Assembly (NCBI GenBank): GCA_964403795.1
Contig: CAYOHP010000015.1
Location: 19,819 to 83,818 of the forward strand
From: CAYOHP01 sp964403795 [NCBI: uncultured bacterium]
GTDB taxonomy: Bacteria; Muiribacteriota; UBA6191; CAZXTJ01
Reading direction: 5' to 3'
DNA: 64,000 nucleotides
The notes under the pieces were generated by a model. It was given only the letters and a program-made list of their open reading frames with translations, had not been told where the DNA came from and made no database searches. Of this stretch, positions 18,723 to 26,718 are shown piece after piece; the stretch's first letter is position 1; every line of letters starts with the position of its first letter. The position numbers were made by a program, and so were the translations under genes.

Positions 18723-20036
18723 GTGGACGGACGGAACTCGAGTCCCCTCCGGGACTTGATGATCCTGGTCGTCGGCTTCGCCCTGGTCTGGTGGTTGCCG
18801 GTCGGGGAGCCGCGATTCGACCGCAGCGTGCTGGAAGCGTTGCACCTGGCCCGCTGGTACGCCCGGGAACACGTGCTCCTCTGCCTGGTGCCGGCCTTCT
18901 TCATCGCCGGGGCGGTCGGGACCTTCCTGACCCGGGGCTCGGTGATGCGCTACCTGGGAGCGCGGGCGCCGCGGGGCGTGGCCTACCTGGTGGCGTCGGC
19001 CTCGGGGACGATCCTTGCCGTCTGCTCCTGCACCGTGCTCCCGCTCTTCGCCGGGATCCATCGGATGGGAGCCGGACTCGGTCCGGCCTGCTCCTTCCTC
19101 TACTCGGGTCCCGCCATCAACGTGCTGGCGATCGTGCTCACCGCCCAGGTCCTGGGATGGAAGCTCGGCCTGGCACGGACCGCCGGGGCGATCGGCTTCG
19201 CCCTGGTGCTGGGCCTGAGCATGGAGTGGCTCTTCCCCGAAGAGGTCGACGCCTCGTCCCGACCCGCGGAACTCCCGACCGGGGACGAGGCGGAGCGTCC
19301 CCTGGGGCGGGCCGCCTCCCAGCTCGCCCTGCTGATGGCGATCCTGGTCTTCGCCAACTGGGCCGACCCCGGTTCGGCCTCGGGCTTCTTCGCTGCGGTC
19401 TACCGGGTGAAGTGGCCGATCGTGGGAGTCGCGGGTCTCCTCCTGGCCCTGCTCCTGGGAACGAGGTTCTCGGTCTCACCGGGCTGGCTCGCAGCCACGG
19501 TGATGGGCTCGGCGGTCGCCGCCACCGGCCGGGGCCCGACCTTCGGGTTCCTGGTGGCGGTCGCGGGACTCGCCCTGGCGCTCTCCCGGAGCGGGGACGA
19601 GGCGAGGGAGTGGCTCCGCCAGACCTGGGAGTTCGCGCTTGAGATCCTGCCCCTGCTCTTCGGAGGAGTGTTGATGGCAGGCTTCCTGCTCGGCCGTCCG
19701 GGGGGCGAGGGGATGATCCCCTCGGCCTGGGTGACCGGCTCGGTGGGGGGAGAAGGGCTCCTCGCCAACGCGGTGGCGGCGTTCGCCGGGTCTCTCATGT
19801 ACTTCGCCACCCTGACCGAGGTGCCGATCCTCCAGGGGCTCCTCGCCAACGGGATGGGACAGGGGCCGGCCCTGGCCCTGCTCCTGGCCGGCCCGGCGGT
19901 TTCGCTCCCCAACCTGCTGGTGATCCGGAGCGTGCTCGGGACCCGGAGGACGCTCTGGTTCCTGGTCATGGTGGTGGTCCTGGCGACCGCCGCCGGCTGG
20001 ATCTACGGGAACGTGGTGCTCGGGAACGGAAGGTGA
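18723..20036 (+). CDS. DUF318/ArsP_1-type permease
   Basis: A 437-residue integral membrane protein. GAGGAGG at 18711-18717 sits about 5 bases before GTG 18723, which decides the start. The family motif VCSCTVLPLFAGI occurs near residue 100, within a first block of four to five membrane segments; after a charged loop (about 175-200) comes a second block. ArsP_1-type permeases include organoarsenical exporters, and close relatives are linked to other metals. Placement between acr3 and arsM suggests export of a methylated or other arsenic species, or a role with the adjacent thioredoxin-like protein; this is inference. Confidence 0.88.
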   Translation: MDGRNSSPLRDLMILVVGFALVWWLPVGEPRFDRSVLEALHLARWYAREHVLLCLVPAFFIAGAVGTFLTRGSVMRYLGARAPRGVAYLVASASGTILAVCSCTVLPLFAGIHRMGAGLGPACSFLYSGPAINVLAIVLTAQVLGWKLGLARTAGAIGFALVLGLSMEWLFPEEVDASSRPAELPTGDEAERPLGRAASQLALLMAILVFANWADPGSASGFFAAVYRVKWPIVGVAGLLLALLLGTRFSVSPGWLAATVMGSAVAATGRGPTFGFLVAVAGLALALSRSGDEAREWLRQTWEFALEILPLLFGGVLMAGFLLGRPGGEGMIPSAWVTGSVGGEGLLANAVAAFAGSLMYFATLTEVPILQGLLANGMGQGPALALLLAGPAVSLPNLLVIRSVLGTRRTLWFLVMVVVLATAAGWIYGNVVLGNGR

Positions 20037-20045
20037 GGTTCGGCC

Positions 20046-20291
20046 ATGACGGTGAAACTGCAGATCCTGGGGACCGGGTGCGCCAAGTGCAAGGCGCTCC
20101 AGGCGAACACCGAGGCCGCGGCCGCTCGCCGCGGGATCGCCTACCAGCTCGAGAAGGTGACGACCGTCGATGCCATCGTGGCCATGGGAGTGATGGCGAC
20201 GCCCGCCCTGGCGATCGACGGCAAGGTGAAGGTGCAAGGCCGGGTGGCGACTCCCGAGGAGATCGAGAGACTCCTTCCCGCCGCGACGTAG
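20046..20291 (+). CDS. Small thioredoxin-fold protein (redox-active disulfide protein 2 type)
   Basis: An 81-residue protein with the N-terminal motif LGTGCAKCKAL, giving a C12-x2-C15 active-site pair in a thioredoxin fold, and the cis-proline region MATPALAIDGKV near 56-67. Proteins of this type commonly follow DUF318 permeases in metal and arsenic operons. A redox or metal-chaperone role for the permease, or electron supply to the arsenic enzymes, is inferred from position. The gap to the permease is 9 bases. Confidence 0.9.
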   Translation: MTVKLQILGTGCAKCKALQANTEAAAARRGIAYQLEKVTTVDAIVAMGVMATPALAIDGKVKVQGRVATPEEIERLLPAAT

Positions 20292-20348
20292 CCCGCCTCT
20301 TGCGTCCTTCGGCGCCGCGCCCCGTCCGCATGATCGAGGAGGTCCACC

Positions 20349-21173
20349 ATGGGTGGTCATGAGGACGAGGTCCGCAGGGTCGTGAGGGAACACTACGGGA
20401 AGGTGGCGAAGGGCGGCGCCGGGTGCGCTCCGGCCTGCTGCGGGGCGATCCCGGCCCCGGAGCCCGGGCGGCTCGGGTACAGCCCCGAGGAGGCGGCGGC
20501 GGTGCCCGAGGGCACCGATCTCGGTCTCGGCTGCGGGAATCCCTCCGCCCTCGCCGGGCTCGCGCCCGGTGACCGGGTGCTCGACCTGGGGAGTGGTCCC
20601 GGGTTCGATGCCCTGCTGGCAGCGCAGGCGGTCGGTCCGAAGGGTCGCGTGGTCGGTGTGGACATGACCCCGGCGATGATCGAGCGTTCCCGGGAGAACG
20701 CCGCCAGGGCGGGTCTCGCCAACGTCGAGTTCCGGCTGGGCGAGATCGAACACCTGCCCGTGGCCGATGCCGGCTTCGATGTGGTGCTCTCGAACTGCGT
20801 GGTGAACCTCTCGCCCGACAAGCGGGCCGTGTACCGGGAGGCCTTCCGGGCGCTCCGTCCGGGAGGACGCCTGGCGATCTCCGACACCCTGGCGCTGGCC
20901 CCGCTGCCCGAGCACCTCCGAGAACCGGTCGAGGCGTGGACGGGCTGCGTGGCAGGGGCCATGCGGGCCGACGAACTCGTCGCCCTGCTCCGCGAGGTCG
21001 GCTTCGAGGAGGTCACGGTCGAAGTCTCGGAGGCGAGTCGCCGGATCGTGGCGGCCTGGCTGCCGGGGAGCGGGATCGAGGACTACCTGGGGGCGGCGTC
21101 GATCACGGCCCGTCGGCCCGGGGTGGAGGCCTGCTGCCAGCCTTCGTGCTGCACCGGGGAGGGAGCGACGTGA
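20349..21173 (+). CDS. arsM: Arsenite S-adenosylmethionine methyltransferase
   Basis: A 274-residue ArsM. The SAM-binding motif VLDLGSGPGFDALLAA lies near residues 77-92, followed by VVGVDMTPAMI near 101. The three cysteines that bind As(III) in the family are visible as LGLGCGNP (C62), LSNCVVN (C150) and WTGCVAGA (C200). Extra cysteines occur at the N-terminus (CAPACCG) and C-terminus (CCQPSCC). The enzyme converts arsenite to methylated arsenicals. It overlaps the following sigma-factor gene by 4 bases, so the two are translationally coupled. Confidence 0.95.
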   Translation: MGGHEDEVRRVVREHYGKVAKGGAGCAPACCGAIPAPEPGRLGYSPEEAAAVPEGTDLGLGCGNPSALAGLAPGDRVLDLGSGPGFDALLAAQAVGPKGRVVGVDMTPAMIERSRENAARAGLANVEFRLGEIEHLPVADAGFDVVLSNCVVNLSPDKRAVYREAFRALRPGGRLAISDTLALAPLPEHLREPVEAWTGCVAGAMRADELVALLREVGFEEVTVEVSEASRRIVAAWLPGSGIEDYLGAASITARRPGVEACCQPSCCTGEGAT

Positions 21174-21814
21174 ACGGGACGGGACTCCCGACCACCGACT
21201 GGCCGGGCCTGGTCGAGCGCCTGCGACCGTTCGTGGCTAGGCGGATCCGGGACCAGGGCGACGCCGAGGATGTGCTCCAGGAAGCCCTCGCCCGGATCCA
21301 CCGGGGGCTCCCCGGGATCTCCGATCCGGGTCGCTTCGAGGCCTGGACATGGAGGATCGCCCGCAACGCGATCGTCGACCACCATCGCCTGCGGGGGTCC
21401 CGGGCGGTGCCGGTCCCGGAGCCGGGAGTCGATCTGCCGGCACCGGTGGTGGAGGAGGACGACGATCAGGTGGCGCGGGCGCTGGCCCGCTTCCTGCCCC
21501 TCTTCGTGGCGCTCCTCCCCGAAACCTACCGGGAGGCGGTCCTGCTCGTCGAGCTCCAGGGGCTCACCCACAGGGAAGCCGCGGGACGTCTCGGCATCTC
21601 GGTTTCGGGCGTGAAGTCGAGGGTGCAGCGGGGCCGGCGACGGTTGCGGGAGATGCTGGAAGCCTGCTGCGAACTGGCGAAGGATGCTCGCGGCAAGGTT
21701 ACCGACTGCCGGGTGCGACCGGAGACCCTGGAGCGGCCCGAGGGGTGCTGTCCGGGGACCCTCAACCTGGCTGGACCGGCGTCGTGCGACGCGTCCACCG
21801 GGGGGAAGCGGTAG
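21170..21814 (+). CDS. SigZ-like ECF RNA polymerase sigma factor
   Basis: A 214-residue sigma-70 family protein. Region 2 shows RIRDQGDAEDVLQEALARIH near residue 22-41 and FEAWTWRIARNAIVDHHR near 55. Region 4 shows LPETYREAVLLVELQGLTHREAAGRLGISVSGVKSRVQRGRRRL near 110-150, quoted here only in outline. After region 4 comes a cysteine-bearing tail (CCELAKDARGKVTDC and later GCC). Sigma factors of this type recur at the end of arsenic operons, and the cysteines could sense As(III) or thiol stress, which is inference. The GTG start overlaps the arsM stop. Confidence 0.88.
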   Translation: MNGTGLPTTDWPGLVERLRPFVARRIRDQGDAEDVLQEALARIHRGLPGISDPGRFEAWTWRIARNAIVDHHRLRGSRAVPVPEPGVDLPAPVVEEDDDQVARALARFLPLFVALLPETYREAVLLVELQGLTHREAAGRLGISVSGVKSRVQRGRRRLREMLEACCELAKDARGKVTDCRVRPETLERPEGCCPGTLNLAGPASCDASTGGKR

Positions 21815-21830
21815 GCCTCGGCGTGGGATC

Positions 21831-21847
21831 CGGCGATCGGATCGCCG
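21831..21847. terminator. Palindrome between convergent sigma-factor and TPR genes
   Basis: CGGCGATC (21831-21838) and GATCGCCG (21840-21847) are exact reverse complements around one base. A competing outer pair, CTCGGCG upstream and CGCCGAG at the right end, is also possible. It lies in the 43-base spacer between two convergent genes, where a bidirectional terminator is expected, but there is no T-run. Confidence 0.35.
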
Positions 21848-21857
21848 AGCGCGTGCC

Positions 21858-22943
21858 TCACTGCCGCCGCTGGCGGCGCAGCGACTGGAGGCGGGCGGCG
21901 GCGGCCTCGTCGCTCCGGCCCAGGGAAGTGAGCAGGCCGGCGATCAGGTCCCAGGTGTCGGCCAGGATCGGGTGGTTCGGACCGAGCACCTGGGCCTGGA
22001 GGGTTGCCACCTCGCGGTAGGCTTCGACCGCGCCTTCCCGGTCGCCGGCGGCGGCGAGGGTCCGGGCCAGGTCGCCGAGTGCGGTGCCCAGGCGCTGGGG
22101 GTCGACCGGTTCAAGGCGGGCTGACGCCACCCGGCTCCGCTGGAGGGTCACGGCCTCGGTAAGACCGCCGGTGTGCTCCAGGCAGCCGGCCAGGCGTCCC
22201 TCGAGCAGTCGAACCAGGGGATGGCCGGGCTCCTTGGTCTTCCGGGCGATCGCCAGCGCGCCCCGGTAGTCGGCTCCTGCCTCGGCGTAGCGGGCCAGGG
22301 CGCGCAGGCTCTCGCCCCGGGCGTAGAGGGTCGATCCGAGGCTCTCCGAGGTTCCCTCCGGATCGGGACCGAGCAGGCGCAGCACCTCGGTGAAGCTGGC
22401 GATGGCGGCGGGGTGTTCGGCGAAGGCCTGGGCTACCGCGCCCATGCGGGTGACCAGGGGGACCATGCGGGGATGATCGGCTCCCAGGGTCTCCACCCGG
22501 ATGGTGGCGGCCCGGTCGAGGTCGCGGCGGGCCGACGCCAGGTCACCCCGGTAGAGCCAGAGGAGCGAGCGGGCCTCGCACAGGGTCGCCTCGGCCCCGC
22601 TCCCGAGGTGTTGCTGGCCCAGGGTGGCGGCGGCTTCGTCGAGCAGGGCTTTGGCTCCGGCAGTGCGCTCGGGAGTGGAACGCAGCAGTTCCGTCTCGGC
22701 CAGCAGGGCCAGGGCCTCGGCCTCGCCGGACTCGTCCCCGGATTCGAGGGCAGCCTGCTGGGCCCGGCGCAGGGTGGCCTCGGCCGCCTCGAAACGGCCG
22801 GCCTGGAGGTGGGAACGCGCCAGCAGGAGCTGGGCCTCGACCCGGGCCGGAGGGGCGGCGTGGACCGGGAGGAGCGTCGGGGCGAGGAGGGTCGCCAGGA
22901 TCGCCGGGCCAGCGAGGCTAACGGGACGTCTCTGTGAAGGCAT
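21858..22943 (-). CDS. Secreted tetratricopeptide-repeat protein
   Basis: A 361-residue protein with a signal peptide (MPSQRRPVSLAGPAILATLL, cleavage near VHA-AP). The whole mature part is a chain of TPR-type helix pairs: LQAGRFEAAEATLRRAQQAA near 50, RYAEAGADYRGALAIARK near 225 and AGDREGAVEAYREVATLQA near 300. TPRs are protein-protein scaffolds. The start overlaps the 3' end of the upstream secreted protein gene by 26 bases, so it is the last gene of a four-gene reverse operon (gltS, TAXI lipoprotein, secreted protein, this). No specific partner can be named. Confidence 0.85.
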   Translation of the reverse strand: MPSQRRPVSLAGPAILATLLAPTLLPVHAAPPARVEAQLLLARSHLQAGRFEAAEATLRRAQQAALESGDESGEAEALALLAETELLRSTPERTAGAKALLDEAAATLGQQHLGSGAEATLCEARSLLWLYRGDLASARRDLDRAATIRVETLGADHPRMVPLVTRMGAVAQAFAEHPAAIASFTEVLRLLGPDPEGTSESLGSTLYARGESLRALARYAEAGADYRGALAIARKTKEPGHPLVRLLEGRLAGCLEHTGGLTEAVTLQRSRVASARLEPVDPQRLGTALGDLARTLAAAGDREGAVEAYREVATLQAQVLGPNHPILADTWDLIAGLLTSLGRSDEAAAARLQSLRRQRRQ

Positions 22944-23820
22944 GCTCGAAGGCCCGGGAGAGGCTGGCGGTCCGGTGGTCCTGGAGGTAGTCGCGGGCCT
23001 CGTTGCCGATCTTGTTGCCCCGCACCTGGTCCGGCGGCTTGTAGTTGGGGGCCGTGGACCAGCGGTCGCTGCCCCGGTCGATGCGGTCGCCGTTCAAGGT
23101 GAAGATGCCGCCGATCACGGTCTGGGCGCCTTCGATGCGGCCGGCCCATACCTGGAGCGAGTCGCCCCAGCCGGTGTTGACGTTGCCCATGAGGGTGCCG
23201 GCGATCTCGCCGTCCCGCATCACCAGGGCCGCGATCCCGGCATAGGCGTGGGCGATGTCGACCTTCTCGCCGGCGGCGTCGGTGATGTACTTGGGGCCGC
23301 GGCTGTGGAAGATGTCGATCTTCTCCCAGTCCTGGTTCTCGCTGCCGTTGCGGAAGAGCGAGATGCCCATGACCACGGTGTTGCGGTCGTCGTGGGCGGG
23401 GCCGCCGGGGCCGTACTGCGAGTCGTGGAGCTTGGTCGAGACGAGTGCCCAGGCCTGGGCGGGGAGGTCCTCGCGGGCGGTGGCGGCCTGGGCCGCGGCG
23501 ATCGCGGTCCGGTTCGGGGCGTGGGCCTCGACGGCCCGGATGTAGGCCATGAATTCCGCCTGGGTCAGGGTCTCGCCGGCCCTCAGTTTGGCCAAGATGG
23601 CTTCGATGCCGGGGATCTCGATCCGGGGCGCCACCGGCGGCAGGGTCTGGGGCACGGTCTGGCGCCGGGGAACCAGTGGTTGCGGCCCGGAGCCCTGGCC
23701 CATGAGGTTCGGGTCACCCTGCGCCAGGGCCGGAGACGCGGCGGCGGAGAGAGAGGCCAGCAGGGCAAGGGCGACCCCGTGTCGGACACGCCCGGGGATC
23801 GGGACGCGGGACGACGACAT
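22918..23820 (-). CDS. Secreted protein of unknown function
   Basis: A 300-residue protein with a signal peptide (VALALLASLSAAASPALAQG). A proline-rich linker follows, then a soluble domain from about residue 70. Visible segments include DSQYGPGGPAHDDRNTVVMG, FHSRGPKYITDAAGEKVDIA and LQVWAGRIEGAQTVIGGIF. These suggest a mixed alpha/beta domain with no family recognised by eye. ATG 23820 is preceded by a GGGAGG element. It is 20 bases downstream of the TAXI lipoprotein gene and overlaps the TPR gene, so a shared extracytoplasmic job with those neighbours is likely but not defined. Confidence 0.75.
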   Translation of the reverse strand: MSSSRVPIPGRVRHGVALALLASLSAAASPALAQGDPNLMGQGSGPQPLVPRRQTVPQTLPPVAPRIEIPGIEAILAKLRAGETLTQAEFMAYIRAVEAHAPNRTAIAAAQAATAREDLPAQAWALVSTKLHDSQYGPGGPAHDDRNTVVMGISLFRNGSENQDWEKIDIFHSRGPKYITDAAGEKVDIAHAYAGIAALVMRDGEIAGTLMGNVNTGWGDSLQVWAGRIEGAQTVIGGIFTLNGDRIDRGSDRWSTAPNYKPPDQVRGNKIGNEARDYLQDHRTASLSRAFEHAFTETSR

Positions 23821-23840
23821 GCGGGAGCCTCCCGGATCCA

Positions 23841-25394
23841 CTACGGGGCCGAGGTCGAGGGGGTTGCAGGAGCGGCCCGCCTCCAGGCCTCGGCCGCGGG
23901 ATGGAGCGGGATCGGGAGCGGGATCGTCGCCGAGCGTCGGGTGACCAGGCCCCCGGTCGCGGCCGGGGAGTCGCCCTCGAAGAGCAGCGAGAGCATGGCT
24001 TCGACCCGGGCCGCGGGGACCTCGGAATGGGTGACCAGCATGGCCATGACCCCGAGGGTGGGGAGTTCCTCGTCCTGGCCCAGGTAGGTCCCCGACGGGA
24101 TGGTGATCGGGAGGTGGCCGCTGGCTCCCGGGCCGAGGCGGCCGGCGGTCTCCGGCGGGATCGGCACGAGGCGGACCGGGGTCCGGACCGAGAACTCCTC
24201 GAGCGGGCGGGCCGGGTAGGCCATGGTGAGGCTGACGGCGTCGACCTTGCCGGCCGCCAGCTGGCGGAACGAGTCGTCGAGGTCGGGGGACTCGACCAGG
24301 GTCACACCGCCGGGACCACCGAGACCGGTGGCCTCCAGGATCTGCTGCGCGTTCAAGCGGCTCCCGGATCCCACCGGTCCGGCCGAGAGACGGCGGCCAG
24401 CCAGGTCGGCGACGGTACGGATCGGTGAGTCGGCCTTCACCACGATCTGGACCGCCTCGGGGAAGAGAGCGGTCACGCCCCGCAGCTCGCGGTGGGGGGC
24501 GAGGCTCTCGAAGATCCACGAGCCCCGCCAGGCCATGGCCACGACGTCGCTCTGGGCCAGGGCGAAGTCGGCCTGGCGAGTTCCCACCAGCCTGCAGCTC
24601 TCGACGCTGCCCCGGCTCTCGTGGGTGCCGAGCGGAAGCGAGCGGGTCTCGGCGGTGCGGGCCAGCTCGACGCCGAGGGCCGCGTAGGCCCCGGTGGGAC
24701 TCCCGGTGAGCAGCGAGGACGTACCCTCGAGGGCGTCGCGGTCGAGCGCGATGTCCCGGAGGGCGGCGACCAATCGGGTCTCGACCAGACCCACCAGGTC
24801 CTTGCGCCCCTGGTTGGCCCACTGGCGCAGATCGCGGTCCAGGTGGCGGAGCCGCCGCTCGAGCGGAGTCTCGTCGCGGGCCGCGATCACCTCGGCCTTG
24901 ACCGGTTCGGGGGCCGGGGCCGGCCGGGTCAGCGGGACCCAGCCTCCGGCCTCGGGTCGATAGGCGCTGGTGCCGAAGACCTTGAGCTCCTCGCCGGCCC
25001 GGTTGCCGTCGGGTCGGATGCCGGAGATCCCCTGGGGGCCGGCCCCCAGCAGGGCGGCCAGCGAGCCGGCGTTGCGTTTGTCCCAGCTCGAGAGCCCCAG
25101 GTCACGGGCGATCCGGAGACGGGCCCGGAAGTAGACCAGCAGGCGGTCCTCGCCCTCGTCGGAGCGGTAGGGCTGGCTTCCGTCCCGCTCCAGGCCCACG
25201 ACCTCGAAGAGCCCCGGCTCGAAGCCGGCGTCGAGGCGCGCCTGGACCTCCCGGCGTAGTGCCTCGGCATCGGGGCCGGGGCGACAGCCGGCGAGGGGCA
25301 GGGCGAGGAGGGCGAGGAGGGTCGTGGCGAGGGGTCGGCGCCGGGCGATCCTGGTGCCGCCGGAGCCTGGGATGCCGGTGCGGAGGGCCGTCAT
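23841..25394 (-). CDS. TAXI-family TRAP-type solute-binding lipoprotein with N-terminal extension
   Basis: A 517-residue protein with a lipoprotein signal ending in the lipobox LPLAGC (Cys37), so it should be anchored outside the inner membrane. The C-terminal 300 residues match the TAXI pattern: ESCRLVGTRQADFALAQSD near 270, VKADSPIRTVADLAGRRLSA near 320, GPVGSGSRLNAQQILEATGL near 341, RQLAAGKVDAV near 380 and IPSGTYLG near 430. Residues 40-230 are an extension not normally seen in TAXI proteins. TAXI proteins normally feed DctQM membrane subunits, but here the only carrier next door is GltS, whose stop overlaps this start by 4 bases. A glutamate or related anion is therefore a possible ligand, by inference. 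Confidence 0.85.
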   Translation of the reverse strand: MTALRTGIPGSGGTRIARRRPLATTLLALLALPLAGCRPGPDAEALRREVQARLDAGFEPGLFEVVGLERDGSQPYRSDEGEDRLLVYFRARLRIARDLGLSSWDKRNAGSLAALLGAGPQGISGIRPDGNRAGEELKVFGTSAYRPEAGGWVPLTRPAPAPEPVKAEVIAARDETPLERRLRHLDRDLRQWANQGRKDLVGLVETRLVAALRDIALDRDALEGTSSLLTGSPTGAYAALGVELARTAETRSLPLGTHESRGSVESCRLVGTRQADFALAQSDVVAMAWRGSWIFESLAPHRELRGVTALFPEAVQIVVKADSPIRTVADLAGRRLSAGPVGSGSRLNAQQILEATGLGGPGGVTLVESPDLDDSFRQLAAGKVDAVSLTMAYPARPLEEFSVRTPVRLVPIPPETAGRLGPGASGHLPITIPSGTYLGQDEELPTLGVMAMLVTHSEVPAARVEAMLSLLFEGDSPAATGGLVTRRSATIPLPIPLHPAAEAWRRAAPATPSTSAP

Positions 25395-26623
25395 GGGTGG
25401 AACCCCGGCAGGCTCAGGAACGCCTGGATCACCATGGCGTTGACGATGTCGATGAAGAATGCGCCGACCATGCTGACCACCAGGAAGGCGCGGGGCGAAG
25501 GGCCGAACCGCGAGGTCACGGCCTCCATGTTGGCCACGGCCGTGGGCGTGGCCCCGAGCCCGAAGCCGCAGTGGCCACCGGCCATGATGGCGGCGTCGTA
25601 GTCGGCGCCCATGAAGCGGAAGGTCACCAGCGCCGCGAACGCAGCCATCGCCGCCGTCTGGGTGCAGAGGACCGCGAGCATCGGCCCGGCAAGGCTGGCG
25701 AGTTCCCAGAGCCGGAGCGACATGAGCGACATGCAGAGGAAGAGCGAGAGGCCGAGCGTGCCGAGCAGGTCGATGCACTGCCGGTTCAGACGCCAGCGTC
25801 CTGTGGCTTCTGCGAGATTGGTGACCGCCACTCCGACCAGCAGCGAGAGCAGGAAGACGGGGAGGGGGATTCCCATCCCGGCCAGGACGCCGCGCAGCGC
25901 GCCTCCCGTCGAGATGCAGAGGCAGATCACGAACAGGGTCCGCAGCACCTCGAGCGGGGTCACCGTGTCGGGATCCTCGGGATCGAAGGTGACCGCGGCG
26001 TCGGGGTCGGTGGAGGCGGCCTGGGGATCGGCGGGAGGCGCCTCCTCGGGCGAGAGCCGGTGGCGCTCGATCAGGAAGCGGGCCACCGGGCCGCCGATCA
26101 GGCCACCCAGGACCAGGCCGAAGGTGGCGGCCGCCATGGCGAGTTCCATGGCGCCCCGTAGATTGCGGGTGCGGGCGAAGACTTCGGCCCACACCGCCCC
26201 GGTGCCGTGCCCTCCCGAGAGGGTGATCGACCCGGCGAGCAGCCCGCAGGCCGGGTGCAGGTCGACGGCCCAGGCCGCCAGCACCCCGACCGTGTTCTGG
26301 ACCACCAGGAAGACCGAAGAGATCGCCAGGAAGGACACGACCTGCGGCCCGCCACGCTTGAGCATCTTGAGGCTGGCGCCCAGGCCGACGCTGGTGAAGA
26401 ACGTGAGCATCATCGGGTTCCTGAGGCTCATGTCGAAGTGCAGCTCGAGCCCGCCGCCGAGGTGGGCCAGGGTCGTCAGGCCCGCGAAGGCCAGGCCGCC
26501 GACCACCGGCTCCGGGAGGTTGTGCTCGCGCAGGAACCCGATCCGGGCGTTCAGGCCGTAGCCCAGGAACAGGACCACGGTCGAGAGTCCGATGGTCTGG
26601 ATGAGGTCCAGCTGGAAGGTCAC
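25391..26623 (-). CDS. gltS: Sodium/glutamate symporter GltS family
   Basis: A 410-residue integral membrane protein with about ten segments. GltS landmarks are LDLIQTIGLSTVVLFLGYGL at the N-terminus, LPEPVVGGL near 40, GSITLSGGHGTGAVWAEVF near 135 (re-entrant loop glycine-rich motif) and the second inverted copy GGHCGFGLGATPTAVANMEA near 350. The family imports glutamate with sodium. GTG 26623 is the only reasonable start. Unlike typical stand-alone gltS, it is translationally coupled to a TAXI solute-binding lipoprotein gene. Confidence 0.92.
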   Translation of the reverse strand: MTFQLDLIQTIGLSTVVLFLGYGLNARIGFLREHNLPEPVVGGLAFAGLTTLAHLGGGLELHFDMSLRNPMMLTFFTSVGLGASLKMLKRGGPQVVSFLAISSVFLVVQNTVGVLAAWAVDLHPACGLLAGSITLSGGHGTGAVWAEVFARTRNLRGAMELAMAAATFGLVLGGLIGGPVARFLIERHRLSPEEAPPADPQAASTDPDAAVTFDPEDPDTVTPLEVLRTLFVICLCISTGGALRGVLAGMGIPLPVFLLSLLVGVAVTNLAEATGRWRLNRQCIDLLGTLGLSLFLCMSLMSLRLWELASLAGPMLAVLCTQTAAMAAFAALVTFRFMGADYDAAIMAGGHCGFGLGATPTAVANMEAVTSRFGPSPRAFLVVSMVGAFFIDIVNAMVIQAFLSLPGFHP

Positions 26624-26705
26624 CGCGGGACCATCGTAACGGATGGGGGACGGCAGGACACGCTCCTGGGGAAGGCGGGGAGCGGTCGCCCAGGTCGGGT
26701 CGTGA

Positions 26706-26711
26706 TAGCCT
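26706..26711 (+). promoter_or_regulatory. Candidate -10 element, leaderless spacing
   Basis: TAGCCT, in the context GTGATAGCCTCG, ends 7 bases before GTG 26719. There is no Shine-Dalgarno sequence in between. This matches the pattern found before several other first genes in the window. Confidence 0.35.
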
Positions 26712-26718
26712 CGTCGGC

